Assembly: GCA_963971575.1 (NCBI GenBank) | Contig: OZ020616.1 | Span: 58,882,907 to 58,946,906, forward strand | Source: Liopterus haemorrhoidalis | Lineage: Eukaryota; Arthropoda; Insecta; Coleoptera; Dytiscidae | Length of the DNA stretch: 64,000 nucleotides | Direction: 5' to 3' | In this document: piece after piece, positions 10,131 through 21,830 of the stretch | Layout of the letters: every line of letters starts with the position of its first letter | Numbering within the stretch: the first letter of the stretch is position 1 | Notes under the pieces: model-generated | The model's input: only the letters and a program-made list of their open reading frames with translations | Told to the model about the DNA's origin: nothing | Databases searched by the model: none | Program-made: the position numbers and the translations under genes

Positions 10131-10294
10131 TAAAATAACACTGTAAACATATCAAAAATAACCTTTTAACCTTTTTATAAATAAATTAATAATCACAAAA
10201 TATTAAAAATACCTTAATCAGTGAATTTTAAAATGTTTTTTTTTTTTTGATAAACAGTTATATGTTACGACAGACAGACAGACAGACAATATTA

Positions 10295-10411
10295 TATATT
10301 TTTTAGGTGTTTTAGTATGTTTCCTATGTGCGGGTCAAAGAGTTGTATAAGCATGCCAAATTTCAACTCTCTAGGTTTAGCCGTTTGGCTACAATTTGAC
10401 TACAACCGAAC

Positions 10412-10451
<40 letters not shown>

Positions 10452-10501
10452 GACAAAATGACGGTATAAGGGTTTTTTGGTCATACCTACAAAACCCTAA
10501 A
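10295..10501 (-). mobile_element. HINE-like element, 5' fragment
   Basis: It contains the conserved CTAGGTTTAGCCGTTTGGCT box, a GACA run (about 10408-10452) and the terminal box CATACCTACAAAACCCTA. The hairpin end is missing. Confidence 0.8.
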
Positions 10502-11152
10502 TAATAGCTAATGACTTAATAAAAAATTAAATTATAAGCAGTTTCCTTTTGTAAGAACAAACTAGATCTGGTTATTTTGGTTACTTTAATGGTGGATTAT
10601 GTGTCAGATTGACTTGTGATATTAATTATTGTTAAAGCTTTTGGATTTTGTATTTATAACCAAAATATTAACGTAGTATGTGAAACTTAAATACGTACTG
10701 TCTGAATTATAAGAAATGAGCTGAAGAATATAATTTCTGATGGTCTAGTTATTATTGTCAGTGGGGCAGGTTCGTATGTTCTTAGCTTACTTTCTAGTGT
10801 GGTGTTTATCTGTGTCGATATACACCTAGCGCGGGGGTGTACCCGCCCCCGGGGGCCGGGAACAGGGGGCTAGAGACAGTGTTTAGTCGTTGCCTATGGA
10901 TACTGCTACTAGCATTCAAGCCATATTGATTTTTATGTACTCTTTACAATATGACAGAAATTAGCCCGTAATATCATATCTACCTACTCTTTATATAATT
11001 TATTGCACATTTAATAAATAAAAAATAACAATAATTAATTAATATGACAATAATATTAATCAATATTTATAGATTAAAGGGGTAAGTGTAAAAACAATCA
11101 TAGATATAGTGTGTTCAGTTTTGTTAAATGGATTTTTTTTTTTTTAAGTTGT
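10502..11152. other. Non-coding stretch with one G/C-run island
   Basis: No gene is seen. At 10829-10876 a ~48-bp GC island carries runs of five G and five C in an otherwise AT-rich setting. It could fold into a hairpin or quadruplex. Confidence 0.4.
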
Positions 11153-11160
11153 CACTAGCT

Positions 11161-11525
11161 TAAAGTGACCAGACGTCCCACACTAGGTGGGACTATCTCA
11201 CATTTGGGTTCCTTGTCCCACATCGAAAACTGTCCCACAAAGTCTCCCACATTGGACTAGAAAAATATGTTTATTCATTATTTAGAGTTTTACAAAATCG
11301 AAGACGAGGACCTTTTTTTTTGGAGGTGAGGACCTTTTTTTTGCTCATCACTTAAATTTTGAGAGATGAGAACCTTGTTTTTATTGGCCAAGGGCGCCAA
11401 AACACGGCTCTGCCCCTAGCACAAGTTTTCCTTACTGCGATTCTGCATATATTCATGATAATTAAAAATAGAAGATTTTTTTAGCTCCTGTTCCACATTC
11501 CATTGTAAAACATCTGGTTACTTTA
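11161..11525. mobile_element. hAT-type MITE with 8-bp TSD
   Basis: The ends TAAAGTGACCAGACGT and ACATCTGGTTACTTTA are inverted with two mismatches. A perfect 8-bp TSD, CACTAGCT, lies at 11153-11160 and 11526-11533. The interior includes a GAGGACC...GCTCATCACTT unit and a GGCGCCAAAACACGG block that recur, amplified, at 41488-41815. No coding capacity. Confidence 0.88.
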
Positions 11526-11838
11526 CACTAGCTAATTTTTTATATTTTGTACTAGGCTTTTCCTAAACAAAATGATCAAAAGCTTCAATCAAACGGTTAA
11601 AGTTACTAGATTTGATTTTAAAAATCTAGTTCCGCTTAAACCAAAGAAACCGCCTATACCTATATATTATATGATTCATTTTGTAATACGTAACTAAGAG
11701 AGAAACTTATTTTTATGTTGTGTATTTATAATATCATCCTAGAGTGGTCAATCTTTCAAAAATGTGTCAATTATTTTACAAATAACTACCATTAATGTCA
11801 ATCTGACATTTATAATTTTTAAATGAATTTAACCTTAA

Positions 11839-12357
11839 CCCTTTACTGCATGAATTTTTATTTTTGGCTGAAATAATTCATGAGCATTAGGAATTGGTTC
11901 TTATTGATAGAAAAATTAATTTAAAAAAATATATTTAAAATATTAATTATTATTTTTATGAAAAAATAATAATTAAAATAATAATTTGGGGTTTGTGCCA
12001 TACATGGAACATTATGATTCTACATTATGTTACAAAAGAAAATGATTCCGTATTATTTGCTCGTCAATTGCTAGGTGTTCTTAATTAGGAATTAAAAGCA
12101 ATCGCTCTTGAATTTTTGAAAGAAAAGGTCGTATCTTCTAGTTGTCCTTTCTCAATAAATTCAGAGTTATCGTTGTTCAAATTCCGCTTGATATCCTCAA
12201 ATCTATTGAAACCCATTACTTGAGATACTGCAGGATCCATTGCTGTGTATGTGGCATATATGAACATTCATGAAGTAACCTTCTGATTCAGTTTTAAAAG
12301 TAAAATAAAAAATAAAAGTCGGAATCTGCCATATATGGCTCACTTTGCGGTAAAGGG
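11839..12357 (-). mobile_element. piggyBac deletion derivative, copy 1
   Basis: TTAA at 11835-11838 and 12358-12361 brackets inverted ends CCCTTTACTGCA and TGCGGTAAAGGG. On the minus strand, 12085-12267 encodes a piece of piggyBac-type transposase (AMDPAVSQVMGFNRFEDIKR, then a DNSEF motif), out of a protein normally near 600 residues. TTAA target, CCC-start TIR and the protein fragment agree. It is non-autonomous; a sister copy is at 62800-63290. Confidence 0.88.
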
Positions 12358-12539
12358 TTAATACAATTAAACAACCAAAAATTTAAACGATATATTTAAA
12401 AGTTCACATGGTTCCAATTCTATTTGAAACACAAAAATCACCAAATTCTCCAGATCTAGTTACATATTACAAAATAAAACATAATATAAATTTATGAGAT
12501 TCAGACTGTTACAGTGGATATGGCTGTTATTATGAAAGG

Positions 12540-12850
12540 GGATGAAAAAGTACATAACATTGAATATGAGAAGGGAAATTGAAGACCCGTCAACCAGAGA
12601 TGGGGAGATCACCTAATCGAAGATCTAACCAATATACGGGATACCTGGAAAGAACTGACACGATCGGGCACGTGATTTGATGAAAGAGAACAGAATAATG
12701 AATATGGGAAAGGAAATTGAACACCGTTCGCCCCGTGGAACCTCGCAAGAGATGGAGATATTAGCTAACCAAAGATCTAACAACTATACTGGATATGGAA
12801 AGAACATTTTACAGATCCAGATGGAGGATTTAAATGAGTGAGGCCAAAAA
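12540..12850 (+). pseudogene. LINE 3'-tail fragments in tandem
   Basis: Two adjacent degenerate copies encode the motif common at the C-terminus of RTE/Jockey-like LINE proteins. The first reads RWGDHLIEDLTNIRDTWKEL; the second (about 12720-12845) is frameshifted. Related minus-strand sequence is at 14640-15035. Confidence 0.5.
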
Positions 12851-12928
12851 TCAACCCGTTTTAGGACTGTTTTACATAATGCTTCTCACTACACTTTCAA
12901 ACTTCTGTCATTCAAACTTTTAAAACTA

Positions 12929-13300
12929 CCCAGCAAACATTCAACTAACGGCCGAATGCTGGCAAACTGCTTTTATGCTGGTAAATTACTGGCACCAAAA
13001 GTAAGTGCAACGCCAGTATTAATAATGTACTTCACATTTGTATTTCGCATTCCGCCTATACGAAGTACTTTACCAGCATTTTATAAGCACTCTTCTTCAC
13101 TCATACTTTTTACTTAAAACCATCAGAAATAAATCTTGCAACTAATGCGATTATTTTGCACTTTACCGTTGCTGGTCCAGCAACTGATACATCAAATGGC
13201 CAGTAACGGCCCCGGGGACACCGGGGTACTGGCCCATTACTTTCAATGCCGGGGAGTATGTGCTTTACCAGTACTGGCCCGTATAAAAATGTTTGCTGGG
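12929..13300. mobile_element. 372-bp MITE, CCCAGCAAACATT termini, copy 1
   Basis: Terminal repeats are CCCAGCAAACAT and ATGTTTGCTGGG. A 2-bp duplication (TA at 12927-12928 and 13301-13302) flanks it. A second 372-bp copy in opposite orientation is at 37082-37453. The interior is GC-richer than its surroundings and has no convincing coding frame. Confidence 0.85.
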
Positions 13301-13309
13301 TACCATCTG

Positions 13310-14030
13310 TAATAAACAACGACAGAAATAAGCATTCTACACCTGTCTTTTGTTACTTATCACTATCAACTTAAGTCCGCAAAAAAAATTGTTCAAGAGG
13401 AGGTCCTCGAACTACATAAACTTAAGAACCCCTCGCCTATAGTATAAAATTGCAGTTTTTTTTTTTTTTCTCTTTATTATAGCGTATTTTTCTGAAACAT
13501 CTTTATTTGAAAGTATAATTTTTCATCCTCCGATTGTTTTATTATTGACATTATAATAAATGATGGCTTTTTTATATTATTTTGGAGTTTTTCCAATAAT
13601 GTCCAATAAATTTCAGTGGTCTATATGTTCAATAATACGATACTTCACTGTAGAGAAATTCTATGCCAAGTAAAAAAGTTTTTTAAAGTTAAATATTTGA
13701 CATATATTTCGGGATGAATACTAAACTTTTGTAACTTTTATTACAAATTTCTACTTATTTTTTTTAAGGTCAACAACCTTCAAAAGTTTTATTTTTTAGG
13801 AAGAGTTTTTAAGTTCAGTTTCTTATCAGTACGAAAAAAAAATCTTGACAAAGGGCAAAATATAATGAAAATGACATTTTATAATGATTATAACATTAAC
13901 CAAAAAATTTTTATTGTAAGTATGATTTATAAAGCTTAACCAAAATGGTCAAAAGCTCGAATCAAACTATAAAAGTTACTAGATTGCAAAATATAGTTCC
14001 GCCTAAAGGTTTGGAATAGCTGTATTTAAA
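13310..14030. other. Non-coding stretch with a MITE remnant
   Basis: 13900-14010 resembles part of the 55668-56075 MITE (GTAAGTATGATTTATAAAGC, and a CTAGTTCCGC-like end). Another remnant is near 11575-11650. No gene is seen. Confidence 0.5.
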
Positions 14031-14034
14031 ACAT

Positions 14035-14575
14035 TTCCTAGTATTTCAAATATTTCCTTGTAATTTCAAATATTTCCCTAGTACATTTTTAAAATATTTC
14101 ATAGTATTTTAAATGTTTCCCTATTATTTCGATTATCTTTCGAGAACATATTTCAAATATTTCATAGTATTTCAAATATTTTCCTAGTATTTCAAATATT
14201 TTCCTAATATTTCAAATATTTCCCTAGTACATTTTTTAAAATATTTCATAGTATTTTAAATATTTCCCTATTATTTTGATATTTTCTCTACAACATATTT
14301 CAAATATTTTCCTAGTATTTCAAATATTTCCCTATTATTTCAAATATTTCATAGTATTTTAAATATTTCCCTATTATTTCGACTATTTTTCTTCAACATA
14401 TTTCAAATATTTCCTAATATTTCAAATATTTTCCTAGTATTTTAAATATTTCCCTATTATTTCGATATTTTTTTTAGCACATATTTCAAATATTTCCCTA
14501 TTATTTAAAATATTTCCCTACTATTTCAAATATTTGCCTAGTATTTCAAATATATTTAATGTATTTGAAATACAT
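14035..14575. repeat. AT-rich tandem array, ~20-bp unit
   Basis: Units close to TATTTCAAATATTTCCCTAG repeat about 25 times with substitutions and small indels. The array has no open frame. Confidence 0.85.
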
Positions 14576-14639
14576 TATAAAAATTTAATATTGAACTTAG
14601 TCTAAAAGTAGTATTGACTTAAGAACTCACTCACATAAC

Positions 14640-15035
14640 TCCTCCATCTTGATCTGTTCATTGTCAGCTATTTCCATGTGTCTTGTATACCAATACTTGT
14701 TAGATCTTCAGTTAGATGATCTCTCAATTTCTTGTGAGGTCTTCCCACTGGTCGACGAGTATTCAATCTTCCTAACCATTATGTTCCTCAATATCCTCAC
14801 GTGTCATATCCACTGTAGTCGTCTACCTCTCAGTTCTTGTGTGCTGCTCGGCCTTGAGTACAATTCTCGAACATCTTTAATCTTACGGATTCTCCATTGA
14901 TCATTAATTTAAATGGAATCAAAGTTTCGGCGTAATATTTTATTTTCGAAAACTATCTCGACCATGTTTCGGAGCCATACCTCAGTACGGGGCGTACTAT
15001 AACTCGGTATAACCTGATCTTGGTGTTCCTAGAAA
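14640..15035 (-). pseudogene. LINE 3'-tail fragment
   Basis: Read on the minus strand it gives broken pieces of a LINE C-terminal tail: LRGRRLQWI, a GRPHKK-like segment, then LTEDLTSIGIQDTWK and RSRWRSYV across frame changes. 14882-14960 also matches 62306-62385 in the same orientation (CGGATTCTCCATT, TATTTTATTTTCGAAAACTA). Confidence 0.5.
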
Positions 15036-15039
15036 AGAG

Positions 15040-15688
15040 AAACATAGTTACTTTTTATATTTTACTTTAAACAAAATTTTGGATTGATTTTTTTGGGTAG
15101 TATTTTTAGCTTTAAAGGGAAATCGTATAAATATCAGCAATAGTCCATTAAATAAACTGAATCTTGAGCTGAATCTTTCCAACTCCTGCGAGAATACCCA
15201 CCCCCTTCGTCCCTGCTCCCAGTTCCCCTCTGGCTCCTCCATAAATAACTAAAACATCTTGAAATGAATTTGAGGAGGGCTTGGAAGCCGGCCGCCCGTT
15301 CTCCATGTATTATGTAACAACGTCTGTATGAGACTATTGTACTGACTTTTTGACAAAGTGAGGTCAGATACCGGACTAAATCTTTGATAAGGGCCCCAAC
15401 TCTTACCAGGATTTATCAAACTAAACGCCCACAAAACTATTGCATTATTTCAATTGATACCGGCCAATAAGTAAATGATCGTAAATGAATTTTTTAAAAG
15501 GGTTTTACTTATGGGGTAACTAATTTTTAATGCAATTCTAACCTTATTTTATAAAATAAAACTCTCACGGCTTATTGGACAATGTATTTATTATTGGTCA
15601 ACGTTTCGCTAAATAATATTTAACTTCTTAAGGTACTGAAATAGAACTACAAGCCGTAAAAAATTTATTACATCAAATTGGACATTAA
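15040..15688. other. Non-coding stretch
   Basis: Contains two ~60-codon minus frames with no recognised domain. No repeat partner was noticed in the window. Confidence 0.35.
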
Positions 15689-16217
15689 AGTCGGATTGCT
15701 GATAAGTGACTGTTCGTTGCTACAAGTATCGATATTCAATACTATATGCTTTCTCTGTCTATATCATTATAATTATTTGCATACCCATAGTAACGTATAG
15801 TGACTCAAGTACACAACTAACCTTCAAAATTATTTGAATAAAAAACAAAGCATTAGAAAGAAACGGCATGATTCGTAGATACCTTTACTAATTAGAGCAC
15901 GAAAATAAATTTATAGCAGTACTCAAACAAACAAAATTATTAATTTTAAGGTAATAATTATAAATAAGGAAAAATTTATACTCATACGTAAATTTTGGAT
16001 TATAATTAATGTTTATTCCAGCAGATTTAAAATTAAAGTTTACGAATTTAATAGTTGGACGCAAACCATGTTTTAATTAATATTTATTACCAGACACTGA
16101 CAGTTAAGACAAAAAACAAAAAACATTTTTAAAATCGCTGAAAAATGGTAACTAGATTATTATATGAATGCACTACTTGATACATACATGTAACAGTCAC
16201 CTATCAGCAATCCGACT
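15689..16217. mobile_element. TIR element (529 bp), superfamily unresolved
   Basis: A terminal inverted repeat of about 27 bp begins AGTCGGATTGCTGATAAGTG and its partner ends CACCTATCAGCAATCCGACT. No clear target duplication could be assigned, and no coding capacity is seen. Confidence 0.7.
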
Positions 16218-16647
16218 ATTGTAATAAAATTTATTATTTGTAAAAAGTTATTGTTTTTTCTCACAGAAGCGGCAAAACAAAAGCAACAAAATATGAATAG
16301 TTCGAAACGAAATTAAAAACAACCGAGTGTGCCGCACATATTATATGGGAATACGAACTAGGGTTAAACACAATAGATCATAAAAATTTGACCCTTAAAT
16401 TTTGAGGAAAAATATGGTCACAGGGGTGTGTTTAATGATATGATAAATATGGTCACAGGCGTGCGTTTAATAAAATGATAAATAGTAATATAGAAATACA
16501 CAAAACCAATTTAAACGTGTTTAAAATGTGCACGCCACTGGTAACTGCCTGACAAAATGATTTATTACTATCAGTCTTTCTGAAATACAGTATAATAGAA
16601 CAAATATTCGTAGACATCCAGTATTAAGTTGGCTTCTTACACTTATT

Positions 16648-16802
16648 AAATACCTACAAAACCCTTAAATGTGTGAAAATTCACACTTCACATCAATTTT
16701 TTAGTGTACCATGTACTTTTACTTTTTTTTTTAAGGGTATACTTATAAATACCTACAAAACCCTGAAATGTGTGAAATTTTACACTTGACATCATTTTTT
16801 TT
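16648..16802 (+). mobile_element. Two tandem HINE 3' termini
   Basis: Two copies of the hairpin terminus (TACCTACAAAACCC, then GTGTGAAAATTCACAC or a variant) lie head-to-tail at 16648-16702 and 16747-16802, with no element body between them. Tandem termini are known for Helentron-type elements. Confidence 0.75.
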
Positions 16803-17350
16803 ATCATTGTGCCCATTGTACTATATTGATGTGGCTTAAAATCGTTCATTTAGCGTTTTGTGTGCAAGCGGATTTTGAAGTTGTTAAAGCCGGCATTAAA
16901 AGTACGATTTTATAGAGTAGTTGTCAGCGAACAGAGGGATTGTTCGTTAGTTCTGTTGAAGCTGTTCACAGGATTAGCCCTTCATATTTTACACGAACCT
17001 CTTCATTAAAACTTCCACTAAAACCAGATTATAAACAAACCGGGGCCAGCAATAAACTACCCGAAATGAATTCAACACATCTACCTACTGTGAATTAAAT
17101 ACGAACAGGTATAAAGAAGTAGGCCAAACTATTGTCGTTAAATTTTTAACCCACTGTTAGTTGGGAACACTAGTTCCTTGTTCGACAACAAATTTTATTA
17201 CTTTAGGTAGTCAAATTTTCGCCTTGGGCATATATCCCTTTTACTGGTTCTAATTGCAATTATTGTTAATGCAATTATTACATTTAATCCTCAGCTGTTA
17301 AAAACTCTTTATTATATTTTTAATTTCAAAAAAGGCACAGTATCTTATTA

Positions 17351-18207
17351 TACCCTTTTCATACTAGATCTTTAAGACGAGTGAACTTAAAGTTCATCGA
17401 TGTTTAAGATCGGTATGCTTTCACACTTGATGTTTAAATCTCCGGTGCTGTCATCAGCTACAGTAATTTTGTCCTTAATACCCTTTTCACACTAGTTCTT
17501 TAAGACGAGTGAACTTAAAGTTCACCGATGTTTAAGATCGGTATGCTTTCACACTTGATGTTTAAATCTCCGGTGCTGTCATCAGCTACAGTAATTTTGT
17601 CCTTAATACCCTTTTCACACTAGATCTTTAAGACGAGTGAACTTAAAGTTCACCGTTGTTTAAGATCGGTATGCTTTCACACTTGATGTTTAAATCTCTG
17701 GTGCTGTCATCAGCTACAGTAATTTTGTCCTTAAGTTACCGTCATGAAATTACCAGTTTTGAGCTGTCTGCGCAGACGCACATTTGGATAATTATAAACA
17801 AATATGTATATTTCATTTCATTCTACAATAAAGACACTACAATAAAGAATATATTACACCTGTATTAACATGTAAGTCGATACATTTTATCTCAATTATT
17901 GTAGGTCTGTATTTTATTAAAAACATTATTAAAATAAACAATTTTATTATAACAATAAGTATAAACTTCTTATAACGTCGATATAATACAGTATTCTTGT
18001 TTATGATAATATAAAATGTTGACAGCACAAATTCAAGGAGTATTTTTTTATAATAGAAATTAAGTTGGCAATGCGGGCGAAGTTTAAGACGCAGATCTCT
18101 GTCTTAAACATCGCTTGTATTTAGACGAGGCCATACGGTTTCACATTAGCGTTTAAAGATACATTCACTTTAACATCCGATCTTAAAAATCTAGTGTGAA
18201 AAGGGTA
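17351..18207. mobile_element. Harbinger-like element with tandem 128-bp subterminal repeats
   Basis: Ends are TACCCTTTTCA... and ...TGTGAAAAGGGTA, flanked by TTA at 17348-17350 and 18208-18210, the 3-bp TWA target typical of PIF/Harbinger. The left end is present three times in tandem (starts 17351, 17479, 17607; period 128 bp), each unit beginning with the terminal CCCTTTTCA sequence. No transposase frame. Partial copies are at 62125-62301 (single unit) and 63906-64000 (other end). Confidence 0.8.
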
Positions 18208-18279
18208 TTAGCCATAAATACAAAAAATCCATAACATTATTAGCCATAATTTAGCCATGAATTAAAAAAATAATTAAAT

Positions 18280-19116
18280 TCGTCAAAAACTGCAATATTT
18301 TTCAAAAACGCAATCATATCAAAAATTACTCTCGTACGTTTCCGGTTCAGATCAATGTACATTAAGTTTAATTTTTTCAGATTTTTAATTTAACCCCTTT
18401 GATTAAAAGGGGGCGGGACAAGAACTTTTGTAGCACATTTTTGGCTAAAATCGTGTTTAAAAAAACGAATTAAAAAAAAACTACATTTCGCTCCTAAATC
18501 TACGTCCTAAGAGATTTTATTTTGATACCACACAATAAATTTATTAAAAAGAATTTTTTTTATCGACAACAAAATAAAACAAAATGTAACACGTTACACT
18601 GGAACGTGTATGCTGGTGTAGTGGTTTTGACGCTAGCTTTTCACCCAAGTAGCTCGATCCGAAAGGGATCGAACCCTTACAGAAGAGACAATATTATATT
18701 TTGTTTTTTTTTTAAATTTTTCTATTGCTTAAATAATTTTTTCAAAATTCTAATTATATTTTGGCAAATGTTGCATTTAATTTTTAAAAGCGTAAATTTA
18801 TTAACCATTGGAAATTGTTTAAATTATAATTTAATTTTGTTTCAATGTACACGAAATCAGAGGGGCGGAACTTATAACAACCAATAGAAGCCATAGGCGC
18901 AATTTTTAAAATTCTTGATGAACTTTGCTATATAAAAAAAAAATACTGCACATATGTAGAAACCTAAATAATGGTATTAGGCATTCGAATAAAAAATTAA
19001 TAAAAAAATATTTTAACATAAAATTTGTTTTGGCATCCCAAATAATCATCATTCACTTACTAAATACCTGCGAAACCCTGAAATGTCTGAAAATTCACAC
19101 TTCACATAATTTTTTT
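18280..19116 (+). mobile_element. Rearranged HINE-like element
   Basis: The right part (18600-19112) is the 3' half of the family in + orientation, ending in the hairpin terminus (19077-19112) and carrying a tRNA-like module. The left part (18280-18560) matches the internal segment of copy 1 (1940-2230) read the other way. The copy is an inversion chimera. The 121-codon frame at 18522-18887 has no domain. Confidence 0.7.
18607..18685 (+). other. tRNA-like module in rearranged HINE
   Basis: A box TGGTGTAGTGG (18614-18624) and B box GATCGAACC (18667-18675) both fit the pol III consensus. The B box lies in a perfect T-arm-like stem (AAGGG...CCCTT). Relative to the element it is at the same place as in copies 1, 38.7 kb and 52.9 kb. 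Confidence 0.6.
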
Positions 19117-19628
19117 GCTATATTATCTGTTGTATCTCCGTGCCGAATTTTGCCCTGTAATGTTTAGTGATATCTCGCGTATTAACTATTAATTAATTGT
19201 GTAAAATGTGATGGTTAATGAGTGTTATCGTTAGAGTGAAATTAATCTGAAACTTCTATCACGTAACTCAAGAGTTAGTGAACAAAAGTAAAGTTTCTGG
19301 GCCGCCTTCTGTTTCACGCTAATTACATTTGATTTACTTGAATTTCAGATTAATGACAAGAGAACGCGACGCTAAGATAAAACATGCACGTCAAACATAC
19401 TATATGAGATAACTTTACTCTTCGAACATTTATAATTACAACTATGGCTCCACACTTGCTTGGCTTTTTAAATTACCGATATTTACGAACTCTCGGGAAT
19501 CGAGAACGAGATATCACATTACCGGGAATTGCAAAAATTATCTATTTTATTAGAGTTAATTAGGTATGATCAAAATGAAAAATTCTCAACAATATACATT
19601 GATAGGAATTGGAATATTTGTTATTATT

Positions 19629-19686
19629 ATACTTATTTTACATCGGCGTATTTCTGCAACGAGGCTAATCTCACTCCGTTGGCTAG
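19629..19686 (-). mobile_element. SINE fragment
   Basis: Minus-strand relative of the SINE at 3459-3610: its head (CCAACGGAGT) joins directly to the pre-tail part, lacking the middle. It abuts the hAT terminus at 19689. Confidence 0.6.
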
Positions 19687-19688
19687 AC

Positions 19689-20760
19689 CAGGGGTTGGCA
19701 ACCTGCGGCTCTTTTAGAAAATATTGTGGCTCTTTGAAAATTGGCTGGTTTTTATTTTAATATAATTTATTTTTTAATTTTCAACTTTCTGCCTGTTCTA
19801 TACAGGTTTTGTATTGTTCAGGATGTTTTACGGTGCAATTCACGCCCGGTAATTCCCTGAGTTACTGTATATTCCGTTTTAGAAGAAGTAATTTCTGCTG
19901 AATGATATAAGTGCAGAAACATTTTTACATTTTATTAATTTTCAAAAACATAAGGACAATAACAACGTTATTAGTGCATTGTTTTTTTGCACAAATTATT
20001 GTTAACATGCAAGAAGCTTTTGGAGAAAGTTTTAAAGAGTTTAGAAAATATAAAGCTACACTAGTTCTTTTGACAAAACCAATTGAAGCAGATATGCAAC
20101 AATTACATTTATCACCATTCCCATTGATTAATCAGCTACAATTTGAACTTCAATTATTGGATTTGATATCCAAAGATTTATGGTATAATATATTCTTAAA
20201 ACTTAATTCTGAACTGGAAAGTTTAGAAAGAGAAAAGTTCATTTTATCCAGCATAAGTGGACCGAAATTCGCAATTTTCAAGATGTAGATAAAGTTGTTT
20301 TCGAAGCTTGGAATCGTCTTCCAGAATCGTTCAATCATTTAATAAATTATGCTTTTGGACTACTGATAATTTTCGGATCCACACATTACTGTGAGCAAGT
20401 CTTTTCCCATATGAAATTAATAGTCAGTTAAGAAGTAATCTTACTGACCTGAAACTTGAGTGCTGCCTTAAGTTAAAGATTACTGAATATTTACCAAATA
20501 TTGAAGTCTTATCGAACACTATGCAAGTAGCAATCGTCCCAGTAAAAAAATTATTATATTGTAATATACTGGCAAGTGCAATAGGTATCACAAACTAAAT
20601 GTATAAGTAAATATTAATTTATTTATACATTATATATTAATAACAATTTTTACGTTTTTTTCTTAAATATAGCATATATTTTTTAGCGGCTCTTCCATGT
20701 TATCGTTTTTGTTTTCAATATAGATTTTGCTCTTTGTTACTGAAAGGTTGCTGACCCCTG
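19689..20760 (+). mobile_element. hAT derivative with degenerate transposase, copy 1
   Basis: Starts CAGGGGTTGGCAACC and ends GGTTGCTGACCCCTG, a classic hAT terminus; the flanks show only an imperfect 8-bp match. The + strand at about 20000-20530 encodes only the C-terminal part of a transposase of the GTF2IRD2/Charlie-like hAT type: LTKPIEADMQQLHLSPFP, then after a frameshift EAWNRLPESFNHL, YCEQVFSHMKL and LRSNLTDLKLE. The N-terminal zinc finger and most of the catalytic domain are gone. Confidence 0.8.
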
Positions 20761-21430
20761 TACTAGTCCAAACTTTTGCTAACTAAACTGAATCTAACTA
20801 CTTAGTTATTAGGTGCACCTTACCTTATTTTTCCTTGAAATTATCCCAATTAAAATTATGTATCACTGTGCAGTAATATTTTATATACATAAATAATTTA
20901 TTATTTCTGTTTTTGTTAAATATCCTCGACCACATCGTGGCCTACTTTACTATATTTTAGACGAATTTAATTTACTCGATATATACCTTTCCGGTCATCA
21001 TCAACTTTTGAAATTAGTTGTGTGCTATAGAGATGTTGAAAATTCCAAAAATTTGATCTAGTTTTGGCAGAAAATCTTTAAACAACTCAAACTTTAAATA
21101 ATTTTTATTACGTGTCACTTAATATAATAGCATTTTGACCTTTGATGACATTAAACATTATATGTTGACACCTGCTGCCCTCAATTAACAAATTGAAAAC
21201 TAATGATCTTGCACCTGTGACCTTCGTACACTTTAAAATAATTCCTAAATTTCATAGACTCCTGCTGCCTCCAATTTTAAATTCTGGAATTAATGCAACT
21301 GACGGATACATACGAATATTAACGATAAAAAATTCGGTTTAAATACCAATTAACAGGATTAAATGACGTAGTGTGTGAACTGATTAATTAAATGGGTGAA
21401 CTAATTCGCTAATCTTAATCTGAGAACTAG
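20761..21430. other. Non-coding stretch
   Basis: AT-rich. A short motif (CTGCTGCC plus CAATT) recurs twice near 21175 and 21270. Nothing else supported. Confidence 0.35.
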
Positions 21431-21439
21431 ACCAGATTA

Positions 21440-21830
21440 AGTAAAAACAAGTTCAAATGGCTATAACTACCTTATTTATGAACCGATTTTAAAAAACATC
21501 AAACTTCTGGAATCAGGACATTAAGGTGCTTCTGCCTGTACCTTCAAAAGTGCCAAATTCGGACTTCGATAAAAAATTCTGCTCCAGTTTCGGGCGAAAA
21601 TGGAGCACGGCTATAACTCGCTTATTTATGGACCGATTTCGCTGAGATTTGGCACAGGGGTGTAGAATGATGTAATCTTTGAATGTAGGTGCATCAAAAT
21701 TGAATATATGAAGAAGGAGGGCCTCTGGAGGCCCCAAATGATGAAAAAAATCCATAACTCTCTTTTTTATTGCCCAATTTGGATAAGATTTAGTATCGGG
21801 GTTTAAAATTCGAGGTCTTATTGATTGATA
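21440..21830 (+). repeat. Three diverged ~150-bp modules
   Basis: The box 'CTATAACT(C/A)... TTATTTATG(G/A)ACCGATTT' occurs near 21461, 21611 and, more diverged, 21753, each followed by an AGATTTGGCA-like word or variant. These are the spaced 'ATAACTC...ACCGATTT' boxes common in arthropod dispersed repeats. No coding frame. Confidence 0.5.

Noticed and set aside
10829..10876. G/C-run island as a promoter or quadruplex element
   Set aside because: No adjacent gene or transcription-start signal supports a regulatory role; noted only as composition.
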